Positions 16,751 through 25,387 of a stretch of DNA of 64,000 nt are shown piece after piece. The position numbers and the translations under genes are program-made. The notes below the pieces were generated by a model. The model searched no databases and was not told the DNA's origin. It worked only from the letters and a program-made list of their open reading frames with translations. Position 1 is the stretch's first letter, and each line of letters starts with the position of its first letter. The DNA comes from DAOQAU01 sp964640325 (GTDB lineage Bacteria > Cyanobacteriota > Vampirovibrionia > Gastranaerophilales > Gastranaerophilaceae), in the NCBI GenBank assembly GCA_964640325.1, contig CAZXID010000004.1:1-64000 (forward strand), given 5' to 3'.

Positions 16751-16756
16751 TATGAT
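16751..16756 (+). promoter_or_regulatory. -10 box 6 nt before an ATG
   Basis: TATGAT followed by 6 nt and the ATG at 16763. No convincing -35 box and no Shine-Dalgarno sequence are visible. Confidence 0.4.
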
Positions 16757-16762
16757 ATCGTT

Positions 16763-17632
16763 ATGAGCATGGAAGAAACTTCGGGTAGGATGTTGCAAAG
16801 CAATTTTAATTTAACAAACTATGATTTTTATTCAAGCCGTCATGAAATGGAATTGGTGGCTAAGATAGTAGACTCCTTAAATAAAATTATTGCTGAAGAT
16901 AGAAAAGAAAAACAGCCTTTGTTTCTTAGGACTACGAATAATTTTATTTTTGATATAGCAAAAAGAGTTGTGCATGACAAGAAAAGAACTTTTCTTATAG
17001 GAATTGCAGGTGAGTCGGCTTCGGGAAAAACCACTTTTGTTGATAACACTGTAAAGGCATGTGTTAAAGAAAAAAAAGAAGGTATTTACACCGTAATCCG
17101 TTGTGACGATTATTTTTACGACACTTCAAAAGAACTCACGGATGCTGGAAGTTATGAGGCATTGTTTAAAACAGGCTTTAGTTTTGATACTCCAAAAGCA
17201 GTTAATCTTGATTTAATGAAACAACATTTGATTGAGCTAAAACAGGGCAATACGGTTGTTTCTCCAGATTATGATTTTGTGACATGTGTTTCTAAGCATG
17301 ACGGAGAAGTTAAAAAACCGGCAAAAGTAATTTTAAATGAGGGCCTTTACGTTTTGAACGAGGGCTTAAGGGAAATAATGGACATAAGAGTTTATGTATT
17401 TACTCCGATAGATGTTATAAAAGATCGTTGGTACAAAAGAGCGGCAACAAGGGGCAAAACGGGCGATGCTGCTGATATGATGTTTGCAGATGTTAATCAT
17501 ACCGCGCAGCGCTACATCAGGCCTGCCATGGAAATTTCGGATGTTATTATTAATGGTATGGTTGCAGTTGATTATATTGAAGTTATAACGGACAAAATAT
17601 TTAGTGCAATTGCCGATGCTTGCGAAATTTGA
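16763..17632 (+). CDS. Uridine kinase-like P-loop protein (copy 1)
   Basis: 289 aa of the phosphoribulokinase/uridine kinase family. Walker A is GIAGESASGKTT (about residues 79-90), followed by RCDDYFYD, the usual substrate-binding Asp-rich strand, and an FTP...RWYKR lid with conserved Arg. An N-terminal extension of about 75 residues has no family equivalent that I recognise. The substrate could be a nucleoside or another small hydroxylated metabolite. It is similar in layout to the protein at 22369-23223. It is monocistronic, upstream of hydG. Confidence 0.75.
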   Translation: MSMEETSGRMLQSNFNLTNYDFYSSRHEMELVAKIVDSLNKIIAEDRKEKQPLFLRTTNNFIFDIAKRVVHDKKRTFLIGIAGESASGKTTFVDNTVKACVKEKKEGIYTVIRCDDYFYDTSKELTDAGSYEALFKTGFSFDTPKAVNLDLMKQHLIELKQGNTVVSPDYDFVTCVSKHDGEVKKPAKVILNEGLYVLNEGLREIMDIRVYVFTPIDVIKDRWYKRAATRGKTGDAADMMFADVNHTAQRYIRPAMEISDVIINGMVAVDYIEVITDKIFSAIADACEI

Positions 17633-17691
17633 TTTTTAGCGTGCATTTTATTTTTAAAGTTGTACTATGGTGATGAAGGAGAATTTTTATA

Positions 17692-19065
17692 ATGAATATT
17701 ATTGACGTGGAAAAAATTAATTCATTTTTGGGATTAACAGGGGACGAGAAAAAAGTTGACGGGATTTTGAAAAAAGCACTGGAATTAAAAGGGCTTGAAA
17801 GTGAAGAAATAGCGATTCTTTTAAATCTTGAAGATGAAAGTCTTTTGAATAAGCTTTTTAAAACCGCAAAAAAGGTAAAAGAAGGAATTTATGGAAAAAG
17901 GATTGTTCTTTTTGCCCCGCTTTACCTTTCGAATTATTGTTGCAATAACTGTTTATATTGCGGATTTCGCCGTGACAACAAAGATATTCACAGAAAAAAA
18001 CTTACCGTTGATGAGGCAGTGCATGAGGCTGAGCAGATAATGAAAATGGGGCATAAAAGGATTTTGCTTGTGGCCGGAGAAGATACAAATCAATGTAATC
18101 TGGATTATATAAAAGAAATTATTGATAAAATTTATGAAAAGAAAATAATGAACGGGGAAATCAGAAGGCTTAACATAAATATCGCGCCTTTGAAAACAGA
18201 AGAATTCAAGCGCCTTGCTTCTTTTGGGATAGGAACTTTTCAGGCATTTCAGGAAACTTATCATCCGGAAGTTTATAAAAAAATGCACCCGTCAGGTCCT
18301 AAAGCAAATTATCAGTGGCGCTTGGAAGTTATGGACAGAGCCATTGAAGGCGGCATACAAGATTTTGGCATGGGTGCACTTTTCGGGCTTTGTGATTACA
18401 GATTTGAAGTTCTTGCCCTTATTGAACATTCGAAATATTTGCTTAATAAATACGGCGTAGGACCTCATACTCTTTCTGTTCCAAGAATTGAGCCGGCATC
18501 AGGTTCAGATTTATCCAAAAATCCGCCTCATGCAATTAACGACAAACAATTTAAGAAAATAGTCTCAGTATTAAGGCTTGCAGTGCCTTATACCGGCATG
18601 ATTTTAACCACAAGAGAATCTGCACAGATGAGAAGGGAAGTTATTGAATTGGGGATTTCGCAAATCAGCGCAGGCTCAAAAACAAATCCGGGAGGTTATT
18701 CTGACGAAGACTCCACAGCACAGTTTACAATGGCTGATAACCGTTCTTTGGACGAAATCATAAGAGAATTAGCTCAAACGGGGTTTATACCAAGCTTTTG
18801 CACAAGTTGTTACAGATTGGGAAGAGTAGGAAAAGATTTTATGGATTTGGCGCAGGTGGGGCTTATTCAGCGTTTTTGTGATCCTAATGCCGTTTCTACT
18901 TTTGCTGAATATCTTAATGATTATGCCAGTGCTGAAACCAAAAAAGCAGGTTTTGCCGCAATAGAAAATCATATTAACAACAATATCAAAGATGAAAAAA
19001 TTAAATCAAAAGTCATAGAAACTCTCGATAAAATCAAAAACGGTGCAAGAGATTTGTACGTTTAA
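17692..19065 (+). CDS. hydG: [FeFe] hydrogenase H-cluster maturase HydG (radical SAM)
   Basis: 457 aa, close to the family's 470. The radical SAM cluster motif is CX3CX2C (C83, C87, C90). The C-terminus has the second-cluster motif CX2CX22C (CTSCYRLGRVGKDF to RFC), which separates HydG from ThiH. HydG cleaves tyrosine to supply the CO and CN ligands of the H-cluster. A GAAGGAG site lies 11-12 nt before the ATG. Neither hydE, hydF nor a hydrogenase gene is adjacent. Its presence implies an [FeFe] hydrogenase elsewhere. Confidence 0.93.
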   Translation: MNIIDVEKINSFLGLTGDEKKVDGILKKALELKGLESEEIAILLNLEDESLLNKLFKTAKKVKEGIYGKRIVLFAPLYLSNYCCNNCLYCGFRRDNKDIHRKKLTVDEAVHEAEQIMKMGHKRILLVAGEDTNQCNLDYIKEIIDKIYEKKIMNGEIRRLNINIAPLKTEEFKRLASFGIGTFQAFQETYHPEVYKKMHPSGPKANYQWRLEVMDRAIEGGIQDFGMGALFGLCDYRFEVLALIEHSKYLLNKYGVGPHTLSVPRIEPASGSDLSKNPPHAINDKQFKKIVSVLRLAVPYTGMILTTRESAQMRREVIELGISQISAGSKTNPGGYSDEDSTAQFTMADNRSLDEIIRELAQTGFIPSFCTSCYRLGRVGKDFMDLAQVGLIQRFCDPNAVSTFAEYLNDYASAETKKAGFAAIENHINNNIKDEKIKSKVIETLDKIKNGARDLYV

Positions 19066-19165
19066 TAAAGTGATTAAGTGGCTAAGAAGTAAATTTAGGT
19101 TGGGTTTTTAATCCGACAAAACAAAAAATTTTCTTCTCACTTCTCACTGTCTGTTGCCTATCTCT
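19066..19165. repeat. Mixed repeat spacer after hydG
   Basis: AGTGATTAAGTGGCTAAGAAG-like heptad units run on from the hydG stop. A GTTGGG element (19096-19121, reading to ATCCGACA) and then the reverse-type array CTTCTCACTTCTCACTG...CCTATCTC follow. Confidence 0.55.
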
Positions 19166-19265
19166 TAATTTTTTAACATTTGTTTACAAAAGTAAAATAA
19201 AAAAGCAATTTTTTCTGAGTATATATCTTAATATATATATAGGATATAAGAGAGAGAAAAAATAA

Positions 19266-19535
19266 ATGATTACTGCGGCAAATAATGCTAAAAATGATAC
19301 TAATGCAAACGGAAAATATAAGCCGCTTCGCAAGCGTAAAAAGAAAAGCTCATCCGGCGATTTCCAGGATTTTGTATACTTGGATAAAATTGATCCCAGA
19401 ATGAGATTTAACAGTTCAAAAGATCCTATTTACTTTCTTTTCGATTGTATTGAAAAAAGAAGTATAATTCAATTGACAATGGATTTTATAGAAGATTCAT
19501 TCTTTGAAATAAAAAATTTATTTTCAAAGGAATAA
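19266..19535 (+). CDS. Small basic hypothetical protein
   Basis: 89 aa, unknown. The N-terminus is polar, followed by a strongly basic patch (KPLRKRKKKSS, about residues 20-30) and a C-terminal helix ending in FFEIKNLFSKE. The 5' region (GGATATAAGAGAGAGA, 19242-19257) resembles one at 30888-30905. It is followed by a heptad array and a clear terminator. I see no known domain. Confidence 0.6.
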   Translation: MITAANNAKNDTNANGKYKPLRKRKKKSSSGDFQDFVYLDKIDPRMRFNSSKDPIYFLFDCIEKRSIIQLTMDFIEDSFFEIKNLFSKE

Positions 19536-19542
19536 TTATAAA

Positions 19543-19573
19543 TTTAAGGGATAAGGGATATGGGATATGGGTA
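19543..19573 (+). repeat. Heptad array GGGATAA/GGGATAT
   Basis: AAGGGAT repeated with variation four times (AAGGGAT, AAGGGAT, ATGGGAT, ATGGGTA), period exactly 7. Confidence 0.7.
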
Positions 19574-19574
19574 A

Positions 19575-19605
19575 AAAAAGAGCGGATTATTTCCGCTCTT
19601 TTTTA
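19575..19605. terminator. Terminator (bidirectional type)
   Basis: AAAAGAGCGGA (19576-19586) pairs with TCCGCTCTTTT, followed by a T-run; A-rich 5' side. Confidence 0.85.
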
Positions 19606-19681
19606 TTTATTTTTGTATATGGCTTGTAATTATTTTGTTTCTTTTTTAAAATTAATTTGTTGAGAAGGAAAATAAAAATAA

Positions 19682-20098
19682 ATGACAGTTATAAACGAAA
19701 AATTTGTTGTAAATACTAAGGGACATACCGATATAATTGACATTACAAAAAATGTTCAAAACAGTGTTTACAGGCATTCGCTTCAAAATGCATCGGTTTT
19801 GGTCTATGTTGCCGGAAGTACTGTTTCGATTACAAATATAGAGTTTGAGCCGGGGGTCTTGGTGGATTTGGCAGAAGCATTGGAAAGGGTTATTCCCACA
19901 GGCATTGAATATCATCATGATGCAACATGGCATGACGGAAACGGTTATGCGCATGTTAGGGCTGCAATAGTTGGTAATTCAACTTCTATTCCTCTTATTG
20001 ATGGGGCTTTACAGCTTGGAACATGGCAGCAGATTGTTTTGGTGGATTTTGATAATAGGCCCAGAACAAGAACGGTACATGTACAAATTTTTTATTAA
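19682..20098 (+). CDS. YjbQ/UPF0047 family protein
   Basis: 138 aa, family length. Conserved elements are VYVAGSTVSI, EYHHDATWHDGNGYAHVRA (His pair and DGNG) and GTWQQIVLVDFD. UPF0047 members are annotated as secondary thiamine-phosphate synthase because YjbQ can replace ThiE weakly; the true role is not settled. Single gene, convergent with atpC (3 nt between stops). An AGAAGG site precedes the start. Confidence 0.9.
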   Translation: MTVINEKFVVNTKGHTDIIDITKNVQNSVYRHSLQNASVLVYVAGSTVSITNIEFEPGVLVDLAEALERVIPTGIEYHHDATWHDGNGYAHVRAAIVGNSTSIPLIDGALQLGTWQQIVLVDFDNRPRTRTVHVQIFY

Positions 20099-20101
20099 GA
20101 A

Positions 20102-20509
20102 TTACTTTTCTGATGCGGCTTTTAATCTTATAATTGCTCTTGTAAGCGCTATTTCTGCCCGTTTTACATCAATATCATCAGAGCTTTCGTTTAATCTTGC
20201 TTCTGCACGTTCTTTAGCTTCTTTGGCTCTTGTTGCATCAATATCCCTGCCATTTTCCGCCGTTTGAGCCAAAATTGATGCCTGATTGTCCTTAAGTTGA
20301 AAAACCCCGCCCATTACCGCAAAATATTGGACGTCAGTGCCTATAACAATTTTTGTTATTCCTATGTCAAGCGCGCACATAAAAGGTATATGTCCTGGTA
20401 GGACTCCAAATTCACCTTGCATGCTTCTTGAATATATTTCATCAACATCGGCGTCAAAAACTACTTTTTCGTGGGTTGTTATTTTAAGGTGTAATCTGTT
20501 TTCAGACAT
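20102..20509 (-). CDS. atpC: ATP synthase F1 epsilon subunit
   Basis: 135 aa. The N-terminal beta domain has LKITTHEKVVFDADVDEI and GEFGVLPGHIP. The C-terminal two-helix domain is rich in Arg/Lys/Ala. It is part of the central stalk and inhibits ATP hydrolysis. It lies 2 nt after atpD, separate from the main atp operon as in cyanobacteria. Confidence 0.96.
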   Translation of the reverse strand: MSENRLHLKITTHEKVVFDADVDEIYSRSMQGEFGVLPGHIPFMCALDIGITKIVIGTDVQYFAVMGGVFQLKDNQASILAQTAENGRDIDATRAKEAKERAEARLNESSDDIDVKRAEIALTRAIIRLKAASEK

Positions 20510-20511
20510 GT

Positions 20512-21918
20512 TTAATTAAGTCCTTTGGCTTTTTCTATAGCTTCTTCAATAGTGCCGACCATATAAAAGGCTTGTTCCGGAAGATTATCGTGTTTCCCGT
20601 CAATAATTTCTTTAAACCCTTTTATAGTATCTTCAAGTTTAATATATTTGCCTTCAAAGCCGGAGAATTTTTCTGCAACAAAGAAAGGTTGAGATAAAAA
20701 TCTTTGAATTTTTCTTGCTCTGTTTACTGTTTCTTTGTCTTCTTCGGAAAGCTCATCCATCCCTAAAATCGCGATAATATCTTGTAATTCCCTGTATTTT
20801 TGAAGAATTTCAAGTACACGTTTTGTTGTATTGTAGTGTTCATCGCCTATAATATTAGGATCTAAAACTCTTGATGTTGAAGCCAGAGGGTCAATTGCAG
20901 GATAAATTCCCAAAGAGGCAATCTGTCTTGAAAGAACGGTTGAAGCATCTAAGTGCGAAAATGTTGTTGCAGGTGCAGGGTCCGTAAGGTCGTCTGCAGG
21001 AACATAAATTGCCTGAACTGATGTGATTGAACCGTCTTTTGTGGAGGTAATTCTTTCTTGAAGCTCGCCCATTTCTGTAGCAAGTGTCGGTTGATATCCC
21101 ACCGCAGAAGGCATCCTGCCTAAAAGTGCTGAAACTTCCGAACCGGCTTGAGTAAATCTGAAGATGTTGTCAATAAATAACAATACGTCTTGTTTTGAAA
21201 AATCTCTGAAATATTCAGCCGCAGTAAGTGCTGAAAGTCCTACCCTCATCCTTGCTCCCGGCGGTTCATTCATCTGACCGTAAATCAGAGCAACTTTATC
21301 CAAAACGCCGCCTTCTTTAAATTCATTCCAAAGGTCGTTTCCTTCACGAGTTCTCTCGCCGACACCTCCAAAAACCGAAACTCCGGAGTGTTCCATTGCG
21401 ATATTGTGGATTAATTCCATAATCAAAACGGTTTTGCCGACGCCTGCTCCGCCAAAAAGTCCGATTTTTCCGCCTTTTTGATACGGTTGAAGAAGGTCGA
21501 TTGCTTTAATGCCCGTTTCTAAAATTTCGATATTTGTATTTTGGTCAACGAGTTTGGGTGATTCTCTGTGAATGGGCAAGTAATCTTTTGTTTCAATAGG
21601 CCCGATTTCATCAACGGGTTCACCGATAACGTTTAAGATTCTTCCCAGTATTTGGTTTCCAACCGGGATTTTAATTGAGTCTTTTGTGTCTATAACTTTC
21701 ATACCTCTTTTAAGCCCGTCTGTTGAAGACATTGCAACGGTTCTTACCTTATTTGATCCTAACATTTGTTGTACTTCTGCTATAACAAAGCTTCCGTCAT
21801 CTTTTTGAATTTTTAAGGCGTTATAAATTTCAGGCAATTCTCCCTGTTGAAATTCTACGTCAATTACAGGACCTATAATCTGTGATATTAATCCCTCGTT
21901 TTTTACCAATGTTTCCAT
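20512..21918 (-). CDS. atpD: ATP synthase F1 beta subunit
   Basis: 468 aa catalytic subunit. Walker A is GGAGVGKT (about 155-162), with GERTREGNDL and ALLGRMPSAVGYQPTLATEMG also present. It synthesises ATP at the alpha-beta interfaces. With atpC it forms the second atp locus, the cyanobacterial and chloroplast arrangement. It is preceded by a structured leader shared with gatB (21919-22106). Confidence 0.99.
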   Translation of the reverse strand: METLVKNEGLISQIIGPVIDVEFQQGELPEIYNALKIQKDDGSFVIAEVQQMLGSNKVRTVAMSSTDGLKRGMKVIDTKDSIKIPVGNQILGRILNVIGEPVDEIGPIETKDYLPIHRESPKLVDQNTNIEILETGIKAIDLLQPYQKGGKIGLFGGAGVGKTVLIMELIHNIAMEHSGVSVFGGVGERTREGNDLWNEFKEGGVLDKVALIYGQMNEPPGARMRVGLSALTAAEYFRDFSKQDVLLFIDNIFRFTQAGSEVSALLGRMPSAVGYQPTLATEMGELQERITSTKDGSITSVQAIYVPADDLTDPAPATTFSHLDASTVLSRQIASLGIYPAIDPLASTSRVLDPNIIGDEHYNTTKRVLEILQKYRELQDIIAILGMDELSEEDKETVNRARKIQRFLSQPFFVAEKFSGFEGKYIKLEDTIKGFKEIIDGKHDNLPEQAFYMVGTIEEAIEKAKGLN

Positions 21919-22106
21919 ATAAAACCCTCATCTTCCTTATGAGATCGCGGAAAAATTAAAATTTTCCTCGCAATCTCCCTTGTCCGGCTTTCATCCTTGT
22001 CGCCGGCTGTCCCTCAGCCGTCAAGGATTTAGCACTTCTTAGGTCGGATTTGAAAAATTGCGAAAAATTGTCATTTTTCGAATTTTCCTGCATCCTCTAT
22101 CGCATA
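21919..22106 (-). ncRNA. Structured 5' leader of atpD-atpC, also found upstream of gatB
   Basis: On the minus strand this region from ATAGAGGATGC (22100 downward) matches 51682-51842 upstream of gatB. Shared blocks are GGAAAATTC, a hairpin with loop GACA, AAGTGCTAAA and AAGCCGGACA. Pairs that differ but stay complementary support an RNA fold (see findings). A longer 9-bp stem (22107-22115 with 21937-21945) could also enclose the copy here. A possible promoter is TTGAAA (22134-22139), 16 nt, TATTAT (22112-22117), although its -10 box overlaps that outer stem arm. Candidate cis-regulator or riboswitch; ligand unknown. Confidence 0.7.
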
Positions 22107-22222
22107 ATCTCATAATACACTAAAACATTTTATTTTCAAATTGTAAATGTTTTTAAGATTTGTTATATTTTATAGCAAAATTTATTTTTACGGGTATTAT
22201 TATACTTAAATATACATTTAAA

Positions 22223-22357
22223 CGTCATGCTGAATTTATTTCAGCATCTCGTCAGCGGTGTAAGTTGTAGAGATCCTGATACATCGCAAGCGATACTCTC
22301 CCTTGTAACCCTCGACAAGTCTCGGGAACAAGACGAGAAGACAAGTTCAGGATGACA
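22223..22357. repeat. REP-like palindromes (GTCATGCTGAA type)
   Basis: The first palindrome is ATGCTGAA/TTCAGCAT at 22223-22250. A larger element runs from GAGATCCTGA to TTCAGGATGACA (22269-22357). The same ends occur at 38408-38480 and inside birA. Confidence 0.75.
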
Positions 22358-22368
22358 AATGAGGGGAA

Positions 22369-23223
22369 ATGATAGCACTTATAGAAAAAGAAAATAATAC
22401 CTCAGATAAAATTTTAAAGCCGGATTTTAATCAAAAAACCGGAAGGGAATTGTTGGCGTTTTATCTTCAGTCAAAATTCAAGCAAATTCTTGCTTACGAC
22501 AAAAAGTATCATACCCCTGTTTTTATTGAAGTAAGACCTGATTTTATATCAAGATTTTCAAGAAGACTTATTAATAATCCTCAAAAAAGGATTTTAATAG
22601 GAATTACGGGAGAATCGGCTTGCGGAAAATCAACTATATGCGGAAAAATTAAAGATACGATAGGCCGTCTTGACCTTCCCGTAACCATAATAAGTTCGGA
22701 TAATTATTTTAATGATATTTCTGAACTCATCAAGCGCTGGGGGGATTTTGACACTCTTCGCGATAACGGATATGACGTTGATTCTCCCGAGAGTTTTCAA
22801 TTGGGTTTATTAAAAGAAGATTTGGAGTCTATTTCCAAGGGGGTTGATATAAAAATCCCTCAATATTTGCTCAATGGAACCGGCATTTCGGTACCTGAGT
22901 CGATTCCTGTTTCATCTCAAAAAATTATTGTTGTTGAGGGTATGTCAACAATGTATAGGGATGTCAAGGATATTTTTGATATAAAAGTTTATATAGAAAC
23001 AAATTTTGAAGAAAGAGAAAAAAGATTTAAAGCAAGAGCGGTTTGCAGAAATCAGGATGAATGTAATGCTCAAAAACATTGGGAGTATGTTAAATTAGCC
23101 GGCGAAAAGTACATTAAACCTTTTAGAAACGAAGCTGATATGATTCTTAACGGAAATTCCGACTTGGAATATTTCTCACAAATTCTTGAATATATTCATA
23201 CGATTACTAATAATTTTCAGTAA
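22369..23223 (+). CDS. Uridine kinase-like P-loop protein (copy 2)
   Basis: 284 aa, same architecture as the protein at 16763-17632. There is an N-terminal extension of about 75 residues, then Walker A GITGESACGKST, SSDNYFNDI (counterpart of RCDDYFYD) and a C-terminal Arg-rich lid (EEREKRFKARAV). Differences between the two suggest different substrates. A GAGGGG site precedes the ATG. No operon partner. Confidence 0.72.
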   Translation: MIALIEKENNTSDKILKPDFNQKTGRELLAFYLQSKFKQILAYDKKYHTPVFIEVRPDFISRFSRRLINNPQKRILIGITGESACGKSTICGKIKDTIGRLDLPVTIISSDNYFNDISELIKRWGDFDTLRDNGYDVDSPESFQLGLLKEDLESISKGVDIKIPQYLLNGTGISVPESIPVSSQKIIVVEGMSTMYRDVKDIFDIKVYIETNFEEREKRFKARAVCRNQDECNAQKHWEYVKLAGEKYIKPFRNEADMILNGNSDLEYFSQILEYIHTITNNFQ

Positions 23224-23505
23224 GTTGAAAAGCCGAATAGTTTATAAGAAGATAAGATGAGTAGATGAGTAGATGCGTGGGTTATCCTACTACGCCTCTT
23301 GGCCTCTTTGTATCTTTCTTAAGGCTTAGCCCCACACTCTGTCATTTCTGTTTACCCATTTACCATTTACTATTTACTTCATAACTTCTCCAACCTTAGT
23401 ATAGCTTTTTTATATACTTATCCTACGAAAAGATGATTTACTGGGCGCTTTGTTGTGATAATTTTATTCTTGTTGAGTCAGTTATTAAATGAGAAAGGTA
23501 TCGAA
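23224..23505. repeat. Repeat-rich spacer
   Basis: Forward heptad units GATGAGTA GATGAGTA GATGCGTG (23257-23281) and, further on, the reverse-type array TACCCATTTACCATTTACTATTTACTTC (23350-23385 region). No gene is visible. Confidence 0.55.
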
Positions 23506-23973
23506 ATGGAGAAGTTGAGCATAAACAGTATTTCAAAAAATTTTTTCAGAACAACTACCGTCAAGAAAGTAGACAAAAATCATACTAATCCTTTTGGCGT
23601 AAGTTTTAAGGGAAATGTTTTAACCGCAGATGTATTTGAAACGAAAAATAATAATACAAATCTTATAGAAAGAGCAAAAAGTAAGAGCAGAATGCTTTCC
23701 AGTGCCGTTGTCGGCTCTATAACAAATTTGAGTTCGGCAATAAGTACCAGATTAAATTCGGTTGTGTCTTTCGGGAACAGAATCAGACAAAATGCGGTTG
23801 ATTTTTGGACAAAAGCTCAGCAAACAGAGATTAATTTTGACATGTCGAACATCAGCAACAGGATTACTTCAAAATTGCCTTCATTTACCGGCACATATAA
23901 AGTTTCAAATCTTGTAAAACGACCGGTTTCAGAGCTTGAAGAGATGCTAAAAGCCGAATTGGCTATAGTTTAA
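23506..23973 (+). CDS. Hypothetical protein with N-terminal VSFKG motif
   Basis: 155 aa from the ATG at 23506 (GAGAAAGG 7-14 nt upstream). Ser/Asn/Lys-rich and largely helical. The segment GVSFKGN near residue 33 resembles the N-terminal F-x-G motif in other proteins here. No domain recognised. The next gene starts 12 nt away, so the two likely form an operon with the HEAT-like protein. Confidence 0.6.
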   Translation: MEKLSINSISKNFFRTTTVKKVDKNHTNPFGVSFKGNVLTADVFETKNNNTNLIERAKSKSRMLSSAVVGSITNLSSAISTRLNSVVSFGNRIRQNAVDFWTKAQQTEINFDMSNISNRITSKLPSFTGTYKVSNLVKRPVSELEEMLKAELAIV

Positions 23974-23984
23974 GAGGGGGAAAT

Positions 23985-24344
23985 ATGGAAAACAGAAGAG
24001 TAAACAGTATAATAGAAGCGCTTGCAAAGCATGAAGATGCCGAGGCAATAAATGTATTGGAAAAAGTCGGAACTAATTGCGAGAATGACGATGTCAGAAG
24101 ACTTACTTCAAAAGCGCTTATTAAAAAGAACAATCAGGATTCGCTTGCAGTTGTAATTTCTTCAAAAGGAAAAGGTATTAACGATTTGAGCACAAGCGTT
24201 GCAATGAGTACAATCAACGAACTTTTGCAGTTGAAAGATAAAGAGCAGGCCATGGGTGTTTTGGAAAATACTGAAAACAGCCATGAGGATGAAGATGTAA
24301 GAGAAACCGCACGTTCGGTAAAAGCTTTGATGTCTTTTTCTTAA
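23985..24344 (+). CDS. HEAT-repeat-like small protein
   Basis: 119 aa, helical throughout. Helix pairs of the type VNSIIEALAKHEDAEAINVLEKVG and STINELLQLKDKEQAMGVLEN, each followed by EDxDVRxxA/T, are typical of HEAT/PBS-like repeats, which bind proteins. GGGGGA-type site 7 nt upstream. Partner unknown. A second HEAT-like gene is at 25053. Confidence 0.65.
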   Translation: MENRRVNSIIEALAKHEDAEAINVLEKVGTNCENDDVRRLTSKALIKKNNQDSLAVVISSKGKGINDLSTSVAMSTINELLQLKDKEQAMGVLENTENSHEDEDVRETARSVKALMSFS

Positions 24345-24368
24345 GAAAAATAATTCGCATACCCCAAT

Positions 24369-24396
24369 AAAAAGGAGACCTTTTGGTCTCCTTTTT
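24369..24396. terminator. Bidirectional terminator
   Basis: AAAAGGAGACC/GGTCTCCTTTT with a short loop, A-run on the left and T-run on the right. It serves the plus-strand gene ending 24344 and the minus-strand gene ending 24408. Confidence 0.85.
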
Positions 24397-24407
24397 GAAT
24401 TTTTCAT

Positions 24408-24716
24408 CTAAGCTCCTATACAATTGTTTAAATATTGGATTGTATTTATTTTTTCGTTGTAAAGGTACTTGATAAAATTAAGATAAGCACTGTCATAAGA
24501 TGTTATTAACAAATTTATTTCAAAGCCTTCAGCGCAGAACGGCTCGTAATCATAAACAACATAGCTGTTATATTTACTTTTCCACTCTTTCCTTTCGATT
24601 CGACTGTTGTTTTCTTCAATCACATCTTCAAGCCATGAAATAATCTCTTTGTTAATATTTTTTAATTCCATATGACCATGCCTGCTACAGTCAGTTTGAC
24701 AATTTTCCATTAACAT
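24408..24716 (-). CDS. Hypothetical protein
   Basis: 102 aa from the ATG at 24716, chosen because GGGAGTGA precedes it. Two Cys and two His cluster at the N-terminus (CQTDCSRHGH), possibly metal-binding. An acidic helix and an alpha-beta tail rich in Tyr and Asn follow. No family recognised. Confidence 0.55.
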   Translation of the reverse strand: MLMENCQTDCSRHGHMELKNINKEIISWLEDVIEENNSRIERKEWKSKYNSYVVYDYEPFCAEGFEINLLITSYDSAYLNFIKYLYNEKINTIQYLNNCIGA

Positions 24717-25052
24717 AATTATCACTCCCAATATCTTGAGTACGGGAATTTATCCCACCGTAAGATAAGTTTAAATGTTTTTATTTGATAAAAAATCCCC
24801 TTTTAGACTACATACCCATAAGATAAGTGGGTAGTCTTGAAAAGTTAAGGGTGAGAAGTGAAAAGTGAAAGGGCAGGATAAATAAAATTGAAAGCACGGA
24901 ATAATTTTGAAATCTACAATTTCAAGAATATTCCGTTCACTTCTCACTTATTACTCTTCACTTTTTTCGATATTAAGATTATGTAAGGAAATCCGAAACG
25001 GGTTATTTTTTCGTCTATAATTATAGCAAGTAAAAGAACATTTGGAGACAAA
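24717..25052. other. 336-nt spacer with hairpins and an inverted heptad pair
   Basis: No gene seen. Contents in order: a hairpin AGACTAC/GTAGTCT at about 24806-24838; a GTGAGAA/GTGAAAA heptad array (24850-24876); an inner hairpin with CGGAAT/ATTCCG ends (24898-24936); and the reverse-type array CACTTCTCACTTATTAC (24939-24966). The arrays form an inverted pair around the inner hairpin. Confidence 0.6.
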
Positions 25053-25367
25053 ATGCAAGCTGTAATTAATAAAATAGAAAACGCAAATCCTATACAGTAT
25101 TTCCTTTCACAGTTGGAAGAAGCAGATAATAATGTTAAAAATCAAATTGAAAACATGCTCGTAAACATAGGCGAACAGGCTGTGCCGGAGCTAGTTAATC
25201 AGCTTCAGGTGGTCAAAGGGATAAAAAGAGGAGTTGTCGCTATGACTTTAATCAGAATCGGCGATGCCTCTGTGGAATACCTTCAAAAGGCAGCGGCAGA
25301 TAATAAAGATTTTGCCTGGATTGCAAAATATCTTATAAGCGAAATTAACGGTTCAGTTGCAGCTTAG
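25053..25367 (+). CDS. HEAT-repeat-like small protein
   Basis: 104 aa. VKNQIENMLVNIGEQAVPELVNQLQ followed by VKGIKRGVVAMTLIRIGDASVEYLQKA is a classic HEAT helix pair with the conserved G-(D/E)-xA and R-x-A features. Such proteins act as scaffolds. TTGGAG site before the ATG; terminator after. No specific role can be given. Confidence 0.7.
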   Translation: MQAVINKIENANPIQYFLSQLEEADNNVKNQIENMLVNIGEQAVPELVNQLQVVKGIKRGVVAMTLIRIGDASVEYLQKAAADNKDFAWIAKYLISEINGSVAA

Positions 25368-25387
25368 TTAAATTAAAATAAAAAGAA

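Noticed and set aside
24846..24966. CRISPR-like array
   Set aside because: Units are 7 nt and degenerate without unique spacers of fixed length.
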